A DNA stretch of 64,000 bases, taken from assembly GCA_949126835.1 (NCBI GenBank), contig CASBPS010000188.1:620001-684000 (forward strand). Reading direction: 5' to 3'. Below, piece by piece: positions 14,887 through 26,485 of the stretch (the first letter of the stretch is position 1; the number at the start of each line of letters is the position of its first letter). The position numbers and the translations under genes are program-made. The notes below the pieces were generated by a model. That model was given only the letters and a program-made list of their open reading frames with translations. It was not told the DNA's origin and searched no databases. This stretch comes from Anisus vortex (taxonomy: Eukaryota > Mollusca > Gastropoda > Planorbidae).

Positions 14887-17072
14887 TCTCACTTTACGTT
14901 CCATGAATCACATCATATATTCTTACATTCTATGAAAATCTCACTTCACGTTCCATGAATCACATCATCAATACAACATTCTATACTTGTCTCACTTCAC
15001 GTTCCTTGAATCACATCATCTATTCTAACATTCTATACCTATCTCACTTTACCTTCCATTAATCCATCTGTTCTAACATTCTATACATATCTCACTTTAC
15101 GTTCCATGAATCATATCATCTATTCTAACATTCTATACATGTCTCACTTCAGGTTCCAAGAATCACATCATCTATTCTGATATTCTTTACATATCTCACT
15201 TCACGTTCCATGAATCACATCATCTCTTCTAACTTTCTATACATATCTCACTTTACGTTCCATGAATCCATCTATTCTAACATTCTATACATATCTCACT
15301 TCACGTTCCTTTAATCCATCTATTCTAACATTCTATACATATCTCACTTCTAGTTCCATGAATCGCATCATCTATTCTATTTTTCCAGCATATCTCACTT
15401 CACGTTTAATGAATCACATCATTTATTCTAACATTCTTTACATATCTCACTTCATGTTCCATGAATCCATCTATTCTAACATTCTATACATATCTCACTT
15501 CACGTTCCATGAATCACATCATCTATTTTAACATTCTATACATATCTCACTTCACGTTCCATGAATCCATCTATTCTAACATTCTATACATATCCCACTT
15601 CACGTTCCATAAATCACATTAACTATTCTAACATTCTATACATATCTCACTTCACATTCCATGAATCACACCATCTATTCTAACATTCTATACATATCTC
15701 ACTTCACGATCCATGAATCACATCATCTAGTCTAAAATTCTATACATATCTCACTTCACGTTCCATGAATCACATCATCTATTCTAACATTCTATACATA
15801 TCTCACTTTACGTTCCATGAATCACGTCAACTATTCTAACATTCTATACATGTCTCACTTCACGTTCCATGAATCACATCATCTATTCTAACATTCTATA
15901 CATGTCTCACTTCACGTTCCATGAATCATATCAACTATTCTAACTTTCTATACATATCTCACTTTACGTTCTATAAATCCATCTATTCTAACATTCTATA
16001 AATATCTCTCTTTATGTTCCATGAATACATCTATTCTAACATTCTATACATATCTCACTTCACGTTTAATGAATCACATCAACTATTCTAACATTATATA
16101 CATATCTCTCTTCATGTTCCATTAATCCATCTATTCTAACATTCTATACATATCTCACTTCACGTTCCATGAATCACATAATCTATTCTAACATTATATG
16201 CATGTCTTACTTCAGGTTCCATGAATCACATCATCTATTATAACATTCTATACATATCTCACTTCACGTTCCATGAATCCATTTATTCTAACATTCTATA
16301 CATATCTCTCTTCATGTTCCATGAATCCATCTATTCTAACAATCTATACATATTTCACTTAACCTTCCATGAATCACATCATCTATTATAATATTCTATA
16401 CATATCTCACTTCACGTTCCATGAATCATATCATCTATTCTAACATTCTATACATATCTCACTTCAGGTTCCATGAATTACATCATCTATTCTAAAATTC
16501 TATATATATCTCACTTCAAGTTCCATGAATCACATCATCTATTCTAACATTCTATACATATCTCACTTCACGTTTCATTAATCACAACATCTATTCTAAC
16601 ATTCTATTCATATCTCACTTCACGTTCAATGAATCACATCATCAATTCTAACATTGTATACATATCTCACTTCACGTTCCATGAATCACACTATCTATCC
16701 TAACATTCCATACATATCTCACATTACGTTCCATGTATCACATCATCTATTCTAACATTCTATACTCATCTCACTTCACGTTCCATGAATCACATCATCT
16801 ATTCTAACATTCTATACATGTCTCACTTCACGTTCCATAAATCATATCATCTATTCTAACTTTCTATACATATCTCACTTTACGTTCCATAAATCTATCT
16901 ATTCTAACATTCTATACATATCTTTCTTCATGTTCCATGAATCCATCTATTCTAACATTCTATACATATCTCACTTTACGTTCCATAAATCATATCATCT
17001 ATTCTAACATTATATACATATCTCACTTCACGTTCTTTTAATCACATCATCTATTCTAACATTCCATACATA
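14887..17072 (+). repeat. 2186-bp tandem duplication, copy 1
   Basis: It matches 17073-19258 at an offset of 2186 bp. Unique markers such as ctatgaaaatctcac (about 14930) and the tctatttttccag monomer (15376) recur at exactly this offset. No difference was found in the lines compared, which points to a very recent event, full conversion, or an assembly duplicate. Confidence 0.9.
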
Positions 17073-19258
17073 TCTCACTTTACGTTCCATGAATCACATC
17101 ATATATTCTTACATTCTATGAAAATCTCACTTCACGTTCCATGAATCACATCATCAATACAACATTCTATACTTGTCTCACTTCACGTTCCTTGAATCAC
17201 ATCATCTATTCTAACATTCTATACCTATCTCACTTTACCTTCCATTAATCCATCTGTTCTAACATTCTATACATATCTCACTTTACGTTCCATGAATCAT
17301 ATCATCTATTCTAACATTCTATACATGTCTCACTTCAGGTTCCAAGAATCACATCATCTATTCTGATATTCTTTACATATCTCACTTCACGTTCCATGAA
17401 TCACATCATCTCTTCTAACTTTCTATACATATCTCACTTTACGTTCCATGAATCCATCTATTCTAACATTCTATACATATCTCACTTCACGTTCCTTTAA
17501 TCCATCTATTCTAACATTCTATACATATCTCACTTCTAGTTCCATGAATCGCATCATCTATTCTATTTTTCCAGCATATCTCACTTCACGTTTAATGAAT
17601 CACATCATTTATTCTAACATTCTTTACATATCTCACTTCATGTTCCATGAATCCATCTATTCTAACATTCTATACATATCTCACTTCACGTTCCATGAAT
17701 CACATCATCTATTTTAACATTCTATACATATCTCACTTCACGTTCCATGAATCCATCTATTCTAACATTCTATACATATCCCACTTCACGTTCCATAAAT
17801 CACATTAACTATTCTAACATTCTATACATATCTCACTTCACATTCCATGAATCACACCATCTATTCTAACATTCTATACATATCTCACTTCACGATCCAT
17901 GAATCACATCATCTAGTCTAAAATTCTATACATATCTCACTTCACGTTCCATGAATCACATCATCTATTCTAACATTCTATACATATCTCACTTTACGTT
18001 CCATGAATCACGTCAACTATTCTAACATTCTATACATGTCTCACTTCACGTTCCATGAATCACATCATCTATTCTAACATTCTATACATGTCTCACTTCA
18101 CGTTCCATGAATCATATCAACTATTCTAACTTTCTATACATATCTCACTTTACGTTCTATAAATCCATCTATTCTAACATTCTATAAATATCTCTCTTTA
18201 TGTTCCATGAATACATCTATTCTAACATTCTATACATATCTCACTTCACGTTTAATGAATCACATCAACTATTCTAACATTATATACATATCTCTCTTCA
18301 TGTTCCATTAATCCATCTATTCTAACATTCTATACATATCTCACTTCACGTTCCATGAATCACATAATCTATTCTAACATTATATGCATGTCTTACTTCA
18401 GGTTCCATGAATCACATCATCTATTATAACATTCTATACATATCTCACTTCACGTTCCATGAATCCATTTATTCTAACATTCTATACATATCTCTCTTCA
18501 TGTTCCATGAATCCATCTATTCTAACAATCTATACATATTTCACTTAACCTTCCATGAATCACATCATCTATTATAATATTCTATACATATCTCACTTCA
18601 CGTTCCATGAATCATATCATCTATTCTAACATTCTATACATATCTCACTTCAGGTTCCATGAATTACATCATCTATTCTAAAATTCTATATATATCTCAC
18701 TTCAAGTTCCATGAATCACATCATCTATTCTAACATTCTATACATATCTCACTTCACGTTTCATTAATCACAACATCTATTCTAACATTCTATTCATATC
18801 TCACTTCACGTTCAATGAATCACATCATCAATTCTAACATTGTATACATATCTCACTTCACGTTCCATGAATCACACTATCTATCCTAACATTCCATACA
18901 TATCTCACATTACGTTCCATGTATCACATCATCTATTCTAACATTCTATACTCATCTCACTTCACGTTCCATGAATCACATCATCTATTCTAACATTCTA
19001 TACATGTCTCACTTCACGTTCCATAAATCATATCATCTATTCTAACTTTCTATACATATCTCACTTTACGTTCCATAAATCTATCTATTCTAACATTCTA
19101 TACATATCTTTCTTCATGTTCCATGAATCCATCTATTCTAACATTCTATACATATCTCACTTTACGTTCCATAAATCATATCATCTATTCTAACATTATA
19201 TACATATCTCACTTCACGTTCTTTTAATCACATCATCTATTCTAACATTCCATACATA
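17073..19258 (+). repeat. 2186-bp tandem duplication, copy 2
   Basis: Directly adjacent to copy 1, with no divergence seen by eye. The end of the match is fixed by tatattcttac in the copy 2 start against tctattctaac at the corresponding point after 19258. The unit is a shortened relative of the roughly 2.7-kb unit that follows. Confidence 0.9.
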
Positions 19259-21967
19259 TCTCACTTTACGTTCCATGAATCACATCATCTATTCTAACAT
19301 TCTATACCTATCTCACTTTACCTTCAATTAATTCATCTATTCTAACATTCTATACATATCTTACTTCACGTTCCATGAATCGCATCTTCTATTCTAACAT
19401 TCTATACATATCTCACTTCATATTTAATGAATCACATCAACTATTCTAACATTATATACATATCTCTCTTCATGTTCCATGAATCCATCTATTCTAACAT
19501 TCTATACATATCTCACTTCACGTTACATGAATCACATCATCTATTCGAACATTCTATACATATCTCACTTCACGTTCCAAAAATCACACCATTCTAACCT
19601 TATATACATATCTCACTTCACGTTCCATGAATCACATCATCTATTCTAACATTCTATACATGTCTCACTTCAGAATCCATGAATCACATCATCTATTCTA
19701 ATATTCTATACATATCTCACTTCACGTTCCATGAATCACATCATATATTCTAACATTCTATACACATCTCACTTCACGTTCCATGAATCACATCATCTAT
19801 TATAACATTCTATACATATCTCACTTTACGTTTCATGAATCCATCTATTCTAACAATCTATACATATTTCACTTCACGTTCCATGAATCACATCATCTAT
19901 TCTAATATTCTATACATATCTCACTTCACGTTCCATGAATCATATCATCTATTCTAACATTTTATACATATCTCACTTCAGGTTCCATGAATCACATTAT
20001 CTATTCTAAAATTATATACATATCTCACTTCAAGTTCCATGAATCACATCATCTATTCTAACATTCTATACATATCTTACTTCACGTTCCATTAATCACA
20101 TCATCTATTCTAACATTCTATTCATATCTCACTTCACGTTCAATGAATCACATCATCTATTCTAACATTGTATACATATCTCACTTCACGTTCCATGAAT
20201 CACACCATCTATCCTAACATTCTATACATATCTCACATTACTTCCATATATCACATCATCTCATCTAACATTCTATACTCATCTCACTTCACGTTCCATG
20301 AATCACATCATCTATTCTAACATTCTATTCATATCTCACTTCACGTTCCATGAATCACATCTTCAATACAACATTCTATACATATCCCACTTCACGTCCA
20401 TGAATCCATCTATTTTAAAATTCTATACATATCTCACTTCATGTTCCATTAATCGCATCATCTATTCTAACATTCTATACATATCTCACTTCACGTTAAA
20501 TGAATCACATCATCTATTCTAACATTCTATACATATCTTACTTCACGTTCCATAAATCACACCATCTATTCTAACATTTCATAAATATATCACTTCACGT
20601 TCCATGAATCACATCATATATTCTAACATTCTATACATATTTTACTTCACGTTCCATAAATCACATCATCTCTTCTAACTTTCTATACATATCTCACTTC
20701 ACGTTCCATGAATCCATCTATTCTAACATTCTATACATATCTCACTTCACGTTCCATGAATCATATCATCTATTCTAACATTCTATACATATCTCACTTC
20801 ACGTTCCATGAATCACATAATCTATTCTAACATTCTATACATATCTCACTTCACGTTCTATTAATCACATCATCTATTCTAACATTCTATACATATCTCA
20901 CTTCACGTTCCATGAATCGCATCATGAATTCTAACATTCTATACATATCTCACTTCACGTTTAATGAATCACATCAACTATTCTAACATTATATACATAT
21001 CTCTCTTCATGTTCCATGAATCCATCTATTCTAACATTCTATACATATCTCACTTCACGTTCCATGAATCACAAAATCTATTCTAACATTCTATACATGT
21101 CTCACTTCAGGTTCCATGAATCACATCATCTATTATAACATTCTATACATATCTCACTTCACGTTCCATGAATCCATTTATTCTAACATTCTATACATAT
21201 CTCTCTTCATGTTCCATGAATCCATCTATTCTAACAATCTATACATATTTCACTTAACCTTCCATGAATCACATCATCTATTATAATATTCTATACATAT
21301 CTCACTTCACGTTCCATGAATCACATCATCTATTCTAAAATTCTATACATATCTCACTTCAAGTTCCATGAATCACATCATCTATTCTAACATTCTATAC
21401 ATATCTCACTTCACGTTTCATTAATTACAACATCTATTCTAACATTCTATTCATATCTCACTTCACGTTTAATTAATCACATCATCTATTCTAACATTGT
21501 ATACATATCTCACTTCACGTTCCATGAATCACACCATCTATCCTAACATTCCATACATATCTCACATTACGTTCCATGAATCACACTATCTATCCTAACA
21601 TTCCATACATATCTCACATTACGTTCCATGTATCACATCATCTATTCTAACATTCTATACTCATCTCACTTCACGTTCCATGAATCACATCATCTATTCT
21701 AACATTCTATACATGTCTCACTTCACGTTCCATAAATCATATCATCTATTCTAACTTTCTATACATATCTCACTTTACGTTCCATAAATCCATCTATTCT
21801 AACATTCTATACATATCTTTCTTCATGTTCCATGAATCCATCTATTCTAACATTCTATACATATCTCACTTTACGTTCCATGAATCATATCATCTATTCT
21901 AACATTATATACATATCTCACTTCACGTTCTTTTAATCACATCATCTATTCTAACATTCTATACATA
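19259..21967 (+). repeat. 2709-bp higher-order unit, copy A
   Basis: It aligns with 21968-24728 at an offset of 2709 bp. Shared markers include taccttcaattaattc (19319 and 22028), cagaatccatgaatc and cattacttccatatatc. Copy B has one extra 52-bp monomer near 23.1 kb, and copy A has an extra cattacgttcc monomer near 21.6 kb, so single-monomer gains and losses are visible between neighbours. Confidence 0.8.
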
Positions 21968-24728
21968 TCTCACTTTACGTTCCATGAATCACATCATCTA
22001 TTCTAACATTCTATACCTTTCTCACTTTACCTTCAATTAATTCATCTATTCTAACATTCTATACATATCTTACTTCACGTTCCATGAATCGCATCATCTA
22101 TTCTAACATTCTATACATATCTCACTTCATATTTAATGAATCACATCAACTATTCTAACATTATATACATATCTCTCTTCATGTTCCATGAATCCATCTA
22201 TTCTAACATTCTATACATATCTCACTTCACGTTACATGAATCACATCATCTATTCGAACATTCTATACATATCTCACTTCACGTTCCAAAAATCACACCA
22301 TTCTAACCTTATATACATATCTCACTTCACGTTCCATGAATCACATCATCTATTCTAACATTCTATACATGTCTCACTTCAGAATCCATGAATCACATCA
22401 TCTATTCTAATATTCTATACATATCTCACTTCACGTTCCATGAATCACATCATATATTCTAACATTCTATACACATCTCACTTCACGTTCCATGAATCAC
22501 ATCATCTATTATAACATTCTATACATATCTCACTTTACGTTTCATGAATCCATCTATTCTAACAATCTATACATAATTCACTTCACGTTCCATGAATCAC
22601 ATCATCTATTCTAATATTCTATACATATCTCACTTCACGTTCCATGAATCATATCATCTATTCTAACATTTTATACATATCTCACTTCAGGTTCCATGAA
22701 TCACATTATCTATTCTAAAATTATATACATATCTCACTTCAAGTTCCATGAATCACATCATCTATTCTAACATTCTATACATATCTTACTTCACGTTCCA
22801 TTAATCACATAATCTATTCTAACATTCTATTCATATCTCACTTCACGTTCAATGAATCACATCATCTATTCTAACATTGTATACATATCTCACTTCACGT
22901 TCCATGAATCACACCATCTATCCTAACATTCTATACATATCTCACATTACTTCCATATATCACATCATCTCATCTAACATTCTATACTCATCTCACTTCA
23001 CGTTCCATGAATCACATCATCTATTCTAACATTCTATTCATATCTCACTTCACGTTCCATGAATCACATCTTCAATACAACATTCTATACATGTCTCACT
23101 TCACGTTCCATGAATCACATCACTTATTCTAACTTTCTATACATATCCCACTTCACGTCCATGAATCCATCTATTTTAAAATTCTATACATATCTCACTT
23201 CATGTTCCATTAATCGCATCATCTTTTCTAACATTCTATACATATCTCACTTCACGTTAAATGAATCACATCATCTATTCTAACATTCTATACATATCTT
23301 ACTTCACGTTCCATAAATCACACCATCTATTCTAACATTTCATAAATATATCACTTCACGTTCCATGAATCACATCATCAATTCCAACATTCTATACATG
23401 TCTCACTTTACGTTCCATGAATCACATCATATATTCTAACATTCTATACATATTTTACTTCACGTTCCATGAATCACATCATCTCTTCTAACTTTCTATA
23501 CATATCTCACTTCACGTTCCATGAATCCATCTATTCTAACATTCTATACATATCTCACTTTACGTTCCATGAATCATATCATCTATTCTAACATTCTATA
23601 CATATCTCACTTCACGTTCCATGAATCACATAATCTATTCTAACATTCTATACATATCTCACTTCACGTTCTATTAATCACATCATCTATTCTAACATTC
23701 TATACATATCTCACTTCACGTTCCATGAATCGCATCATGAATTCTAACATTCTATACATATCTCACTTCACGTTTAATGAATCACATCAACTATTCTAAC
23801 ATTATATACATATCTCTCTTCATGTTCCATGAATCCATCTATTCTAACATTCTATACATATCTCACTTCACGTTCCATGAATCACAAAATCTATTCTAAC
23901 ATTCTATACATGTCTCACTTCAGGTTCCATGAATCACATCATCTATTATAACATTCTATACATATCTCACTTCACGTTCCATGAATCCATTTATTCTAAC
24001 ATTCTATACATATCTCTCTTCATGTTCCATGAATCCATCTATTCTAACAATCTATACATATTTCACTTAACCTTCCATGAATCACATCATCTATTATAAT
24101 ATTCTATACATATCTCACTTCACGTTCCATGAATCACATCATCTATTCTAAAATTCTATACATATCTCACTTCAAGTTCCATGAATCACATCATCTATTT
24201 TAACATTCTATACATATCTCACTTCACGTTTCATTAATTACAACATCTATTCTAACATTCTATTCATATCTCACTTCACGTTCAATTAATCACATCATCT
24301 ATTCTAACATTGTATACATATCTCACTTCACGTTCCATGAATCACACCATCTATCCTAACATTCCATACATATCTCACATTACGTTCCATGTATCACATC
24401 ATCTATTCTAACATTCTATACTCATCTCACTTCACGTTCCATGAATCACATCATCTATTCTAACATTCTATACATGTCTCACTTCACGTTCCATAAATCA
24501 TATCATCTATTCTAACTTTCTATACATATCTCACTTTACGTTCCATAAATCCATCTATTCTAACATTCTATACATATCTTTTTTCATGTTCCATGAATCC
24601 ATCTATTCTAACATTCTATACATATCTCACTTTACGTTCCATGAATCATATCATCTATTCTAACATTATATACATATCTCACTTCACGTTCTATTAATCA
24701 CATCATCTATTCTAACATTCTATACATA
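21968..24728 (+). repeat. 2709-bp higher-order unit, copy B
   Basis: Second copy of the unit, about 2761 bp because of the added cacatcacttattctaac monomer. It differs from copy A by isolated substitutions, for example cataattcac against catatttcac near 22573. Confidence 0.78.
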
Positions 24729-25688
24729 TCTCACTTTACGTTCCATGAATCACATCATCTATTTTAACATTCTATACCTATCTCACTTTACCTTCCATTA
24801 ATTCATCTATTCTAACATTCTATACATATCTTACTTCACGTTCCATGAATCGCATCATCTATTCTAACATTCTATACATATCTCACTTCACATTTAATGA
24901 ATCACATCAACTATTCTAACATTATATACATATCTCTCTTCATGTTCCATGAATCCATCTATTCTAACATTCTATACATATCTCACTTCACGTTCCATGA
25001 ATCACATCATCTATTCGAACATTTTATACATATCTCACTTCACGTTCCAAAAATCACACCATTCTAACCTTATATACATATCTCAATTCACGTTCCATAA
25101 ATCACATCATCTACTCTAACATTCTATATATGTCTCACTTCAGGTTCCATGAATCACATCATCTATTCTAATATTCTATACATATCTCACTTCACGTTCC
25201 ATGAATCACATCATCTATTCTAACATTATATACACATCTCACTTCACGTTCCATGAATCACATCATCTATTATAACATTCTATACATATCTCACTTTACG
25301 TTCCATGAATCCATCTATTATAACATTTTATACATATCTCTCTTCATGTTCCATGAATCCATCTATTCTAACAATCTATAAATATTTCACTTCACGTTCC
25401 ATGAATCACATCATCTATTCTAATATTCTATACATATCTCACTTCACGTTCCATAAATCATATCATCTATTCTAACATTCTATACATATCTCACTTCAGG
25501 TTCCATGAATCACATTATCTATTCTAAAATTCTATACATATCTCACTTCAAGTTATAATGAATCACATCATCTATTCTAACATTCTATACATATCTTACT
25601 TCACGTTCCATTAATCACATCATCTATTCTAACATTCTATTCATATCTCACTTCACGTTCAATGAATCACATCATCTATTCTAACATT

Positions 25689-25692
25689 GTAT
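25689..25692 (+). repeat. Left target site duplication GTAT
   Basis: The four bases before the 5' LTR match the four after the 3' LTR. Uninterrupted satellite copies read cattgtatacatatctc here, so one gtat was present before insertion. Four bp is usual for many Gypsy-group integrases. Confidence 0.92.
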
Positions 25693-26313
25693 TGTTACGA
25701 ATATCGGTCATAAATGAATGACGTAGTAAGGCATTGACCTCTTAACAAGTGCGTATCAGAGTCCAAAGCGACCAAGGTTTGACCTTTATGCCCTGAGGGC
25801 AGTTTAAATAAAATAATTCGTTCAAATCCCGTGGAAATTGAAGGATAATTCTGGATCGTAGTAATTATAGAGAAAGAGGTTAAAATGCGTATTAAGACCC
25901 TGTAGAATCTTCGATGATAGTTTTCTTTGTTAAGTCCCGACCTCCTTAAAGTTAGTTCAGTTTAAACGTTTGTAGAGTGAAGTCGCTATATTCATTTGTA
26001 TATTGTATGCCATTGTATTGAAACTTATGTTGCCATCAGTTGATGAAGTTTATTGATCGTTTATATTGAGTCTACAATTTAAATAAAATTGTTTATTCAA
26101 CAACTGGAGTTGTTTGATCTATCATTGTTGAGAAAGGTGTTGAAGATAATTATCACGAATATAACTACATTGCTGCATAGACCTGTCAGTCAAGGAACCC
26201 CTAGCTTGGGCTACAGATTAGCAGAATCTAGAGACTTCTAATAAAGATACAACTATATTCATTGAATCCGATTTAACGAGTCGTAATAATAATCAACCTA
26301 AAGGGCCATAACA
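25693..26313 (+). repeat. 5' LTR
   Basis: 621-bp direct repeat matched at 31395-32015. It begins tgttacgaatatcgg and ends gggccataaca, giving the TG...CA ends with a 5-bp inverted terminus (tgtta/taaca) expected of LTRs. It differs from the 3' LTR at two positions: T25742 against A31444, and A26155 against T31857. A/T-rich TATA-like strings and an AATAAA hexamer lie inside, consistent with promoter and polyadenylation roles. U3/R/U5 borders cannot be set from sequence alone. Confidence 0.96.
26078..26088 (+). promoter_or_regulatory. Candidate TATA-like promoter element in 5' LTR
   Basis: The string tttaaataaaa occurs here and also at 25803-25813 in the same LTR. Either could serve as a TATA-like box; the 26078 copy lies about 160 bp before the AATAAA signal, which fits a U3/R arrangement better. 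Base composition is AT-rich throughout, so chance matches are likely. The same strings recur 5702 bp downstream in the 3' LTR. Confidence 0.3.
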
Positions 26314-26316
26314 GTT

Positions 26317-26334
26317 TGGGGGCCCGTCCGGGAT
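26317..26334 (+). other. Primer binding site, tRNA-Pro type
   Basis: tgggggcccgtccgggat begins 3 nt after the 5' LTR. It has the TGG start required to pair with the CCA 3' end of a tRNA, and is a near-exact match to the well-known proline-tRNA primer sites of retroelements (I count one difference from the common form). Minus-strand DNA synthesis would start here. Its preservation agrees with recent mobility even though the element has no RT of its own. Confidence 0.85.
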
Positions 26335-26440
26335 AGTTGTATAGTGAAGCATATATTCAAGTTGTGTTGTGTTGTGTGTAAAGCCGTGACCTACTGAGCA
26401 AGCCTAAGAACGCTGAAATTATTCTTCCGATTGGAAAAAC

Positions 26441-26446
26441 GTAAGT
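26441..26446 (+). promoter_or_regulatory. Candidate leader splice donor (GTAAGT)
   Basis: aaaaacgtaagttgg holds a full GTAAGT donor core between the primer binding site and the gag start codon at 26486, the place where retroviruses keep their major splice donor. Acceptor-like sites follow the ORF, for example tttttcacttttag ending at 29770. No ORF worth translating follows that acceptor, so the site may be vestigial, may serve an autonomous relative, or may be chance. Confidence 0.35.
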
Positions 26447-26485
26447 TGGAAAAATTTACCACTTTATAAATCTCTTAACTAAAGA

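Larger units (their letters stand above)
1..25692 (+). repeat. 52-bp satellite array, left arm
   Basis: Head-to-tail tandem repeat filling the whole interval. The commonest monomer is 52 bp and reads cattctatacatatctcac, then ttcacgttccatgaatc, then acatcatctattctaa. By hand count it holds 19 T, 16 A, 15 C and 2 G, so this strand is strongly G-poor, and its only CpG is in the acgt of cacgttcc. A 48-bp class is frequent: gaatcacatc becomes gaatccatc (4 bp lost), often together with ctcttcatgtt replacing cacttcacgtt. A second 48-bp type loses a different 4 bp (caccattctaac). No inverted monomers, genes or RNA genes were seen. The short ORFs here are by-products of the repeat, since 52 is not a multiple of 3. 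The array continues beyond position 1. Confidence 0.97.

Noticed and set aside
1..25692. CRISPR array
   Set aside because: The repeats are directly joined with no unique spacers, and the accompanying element is an animal-type retrotransposon.
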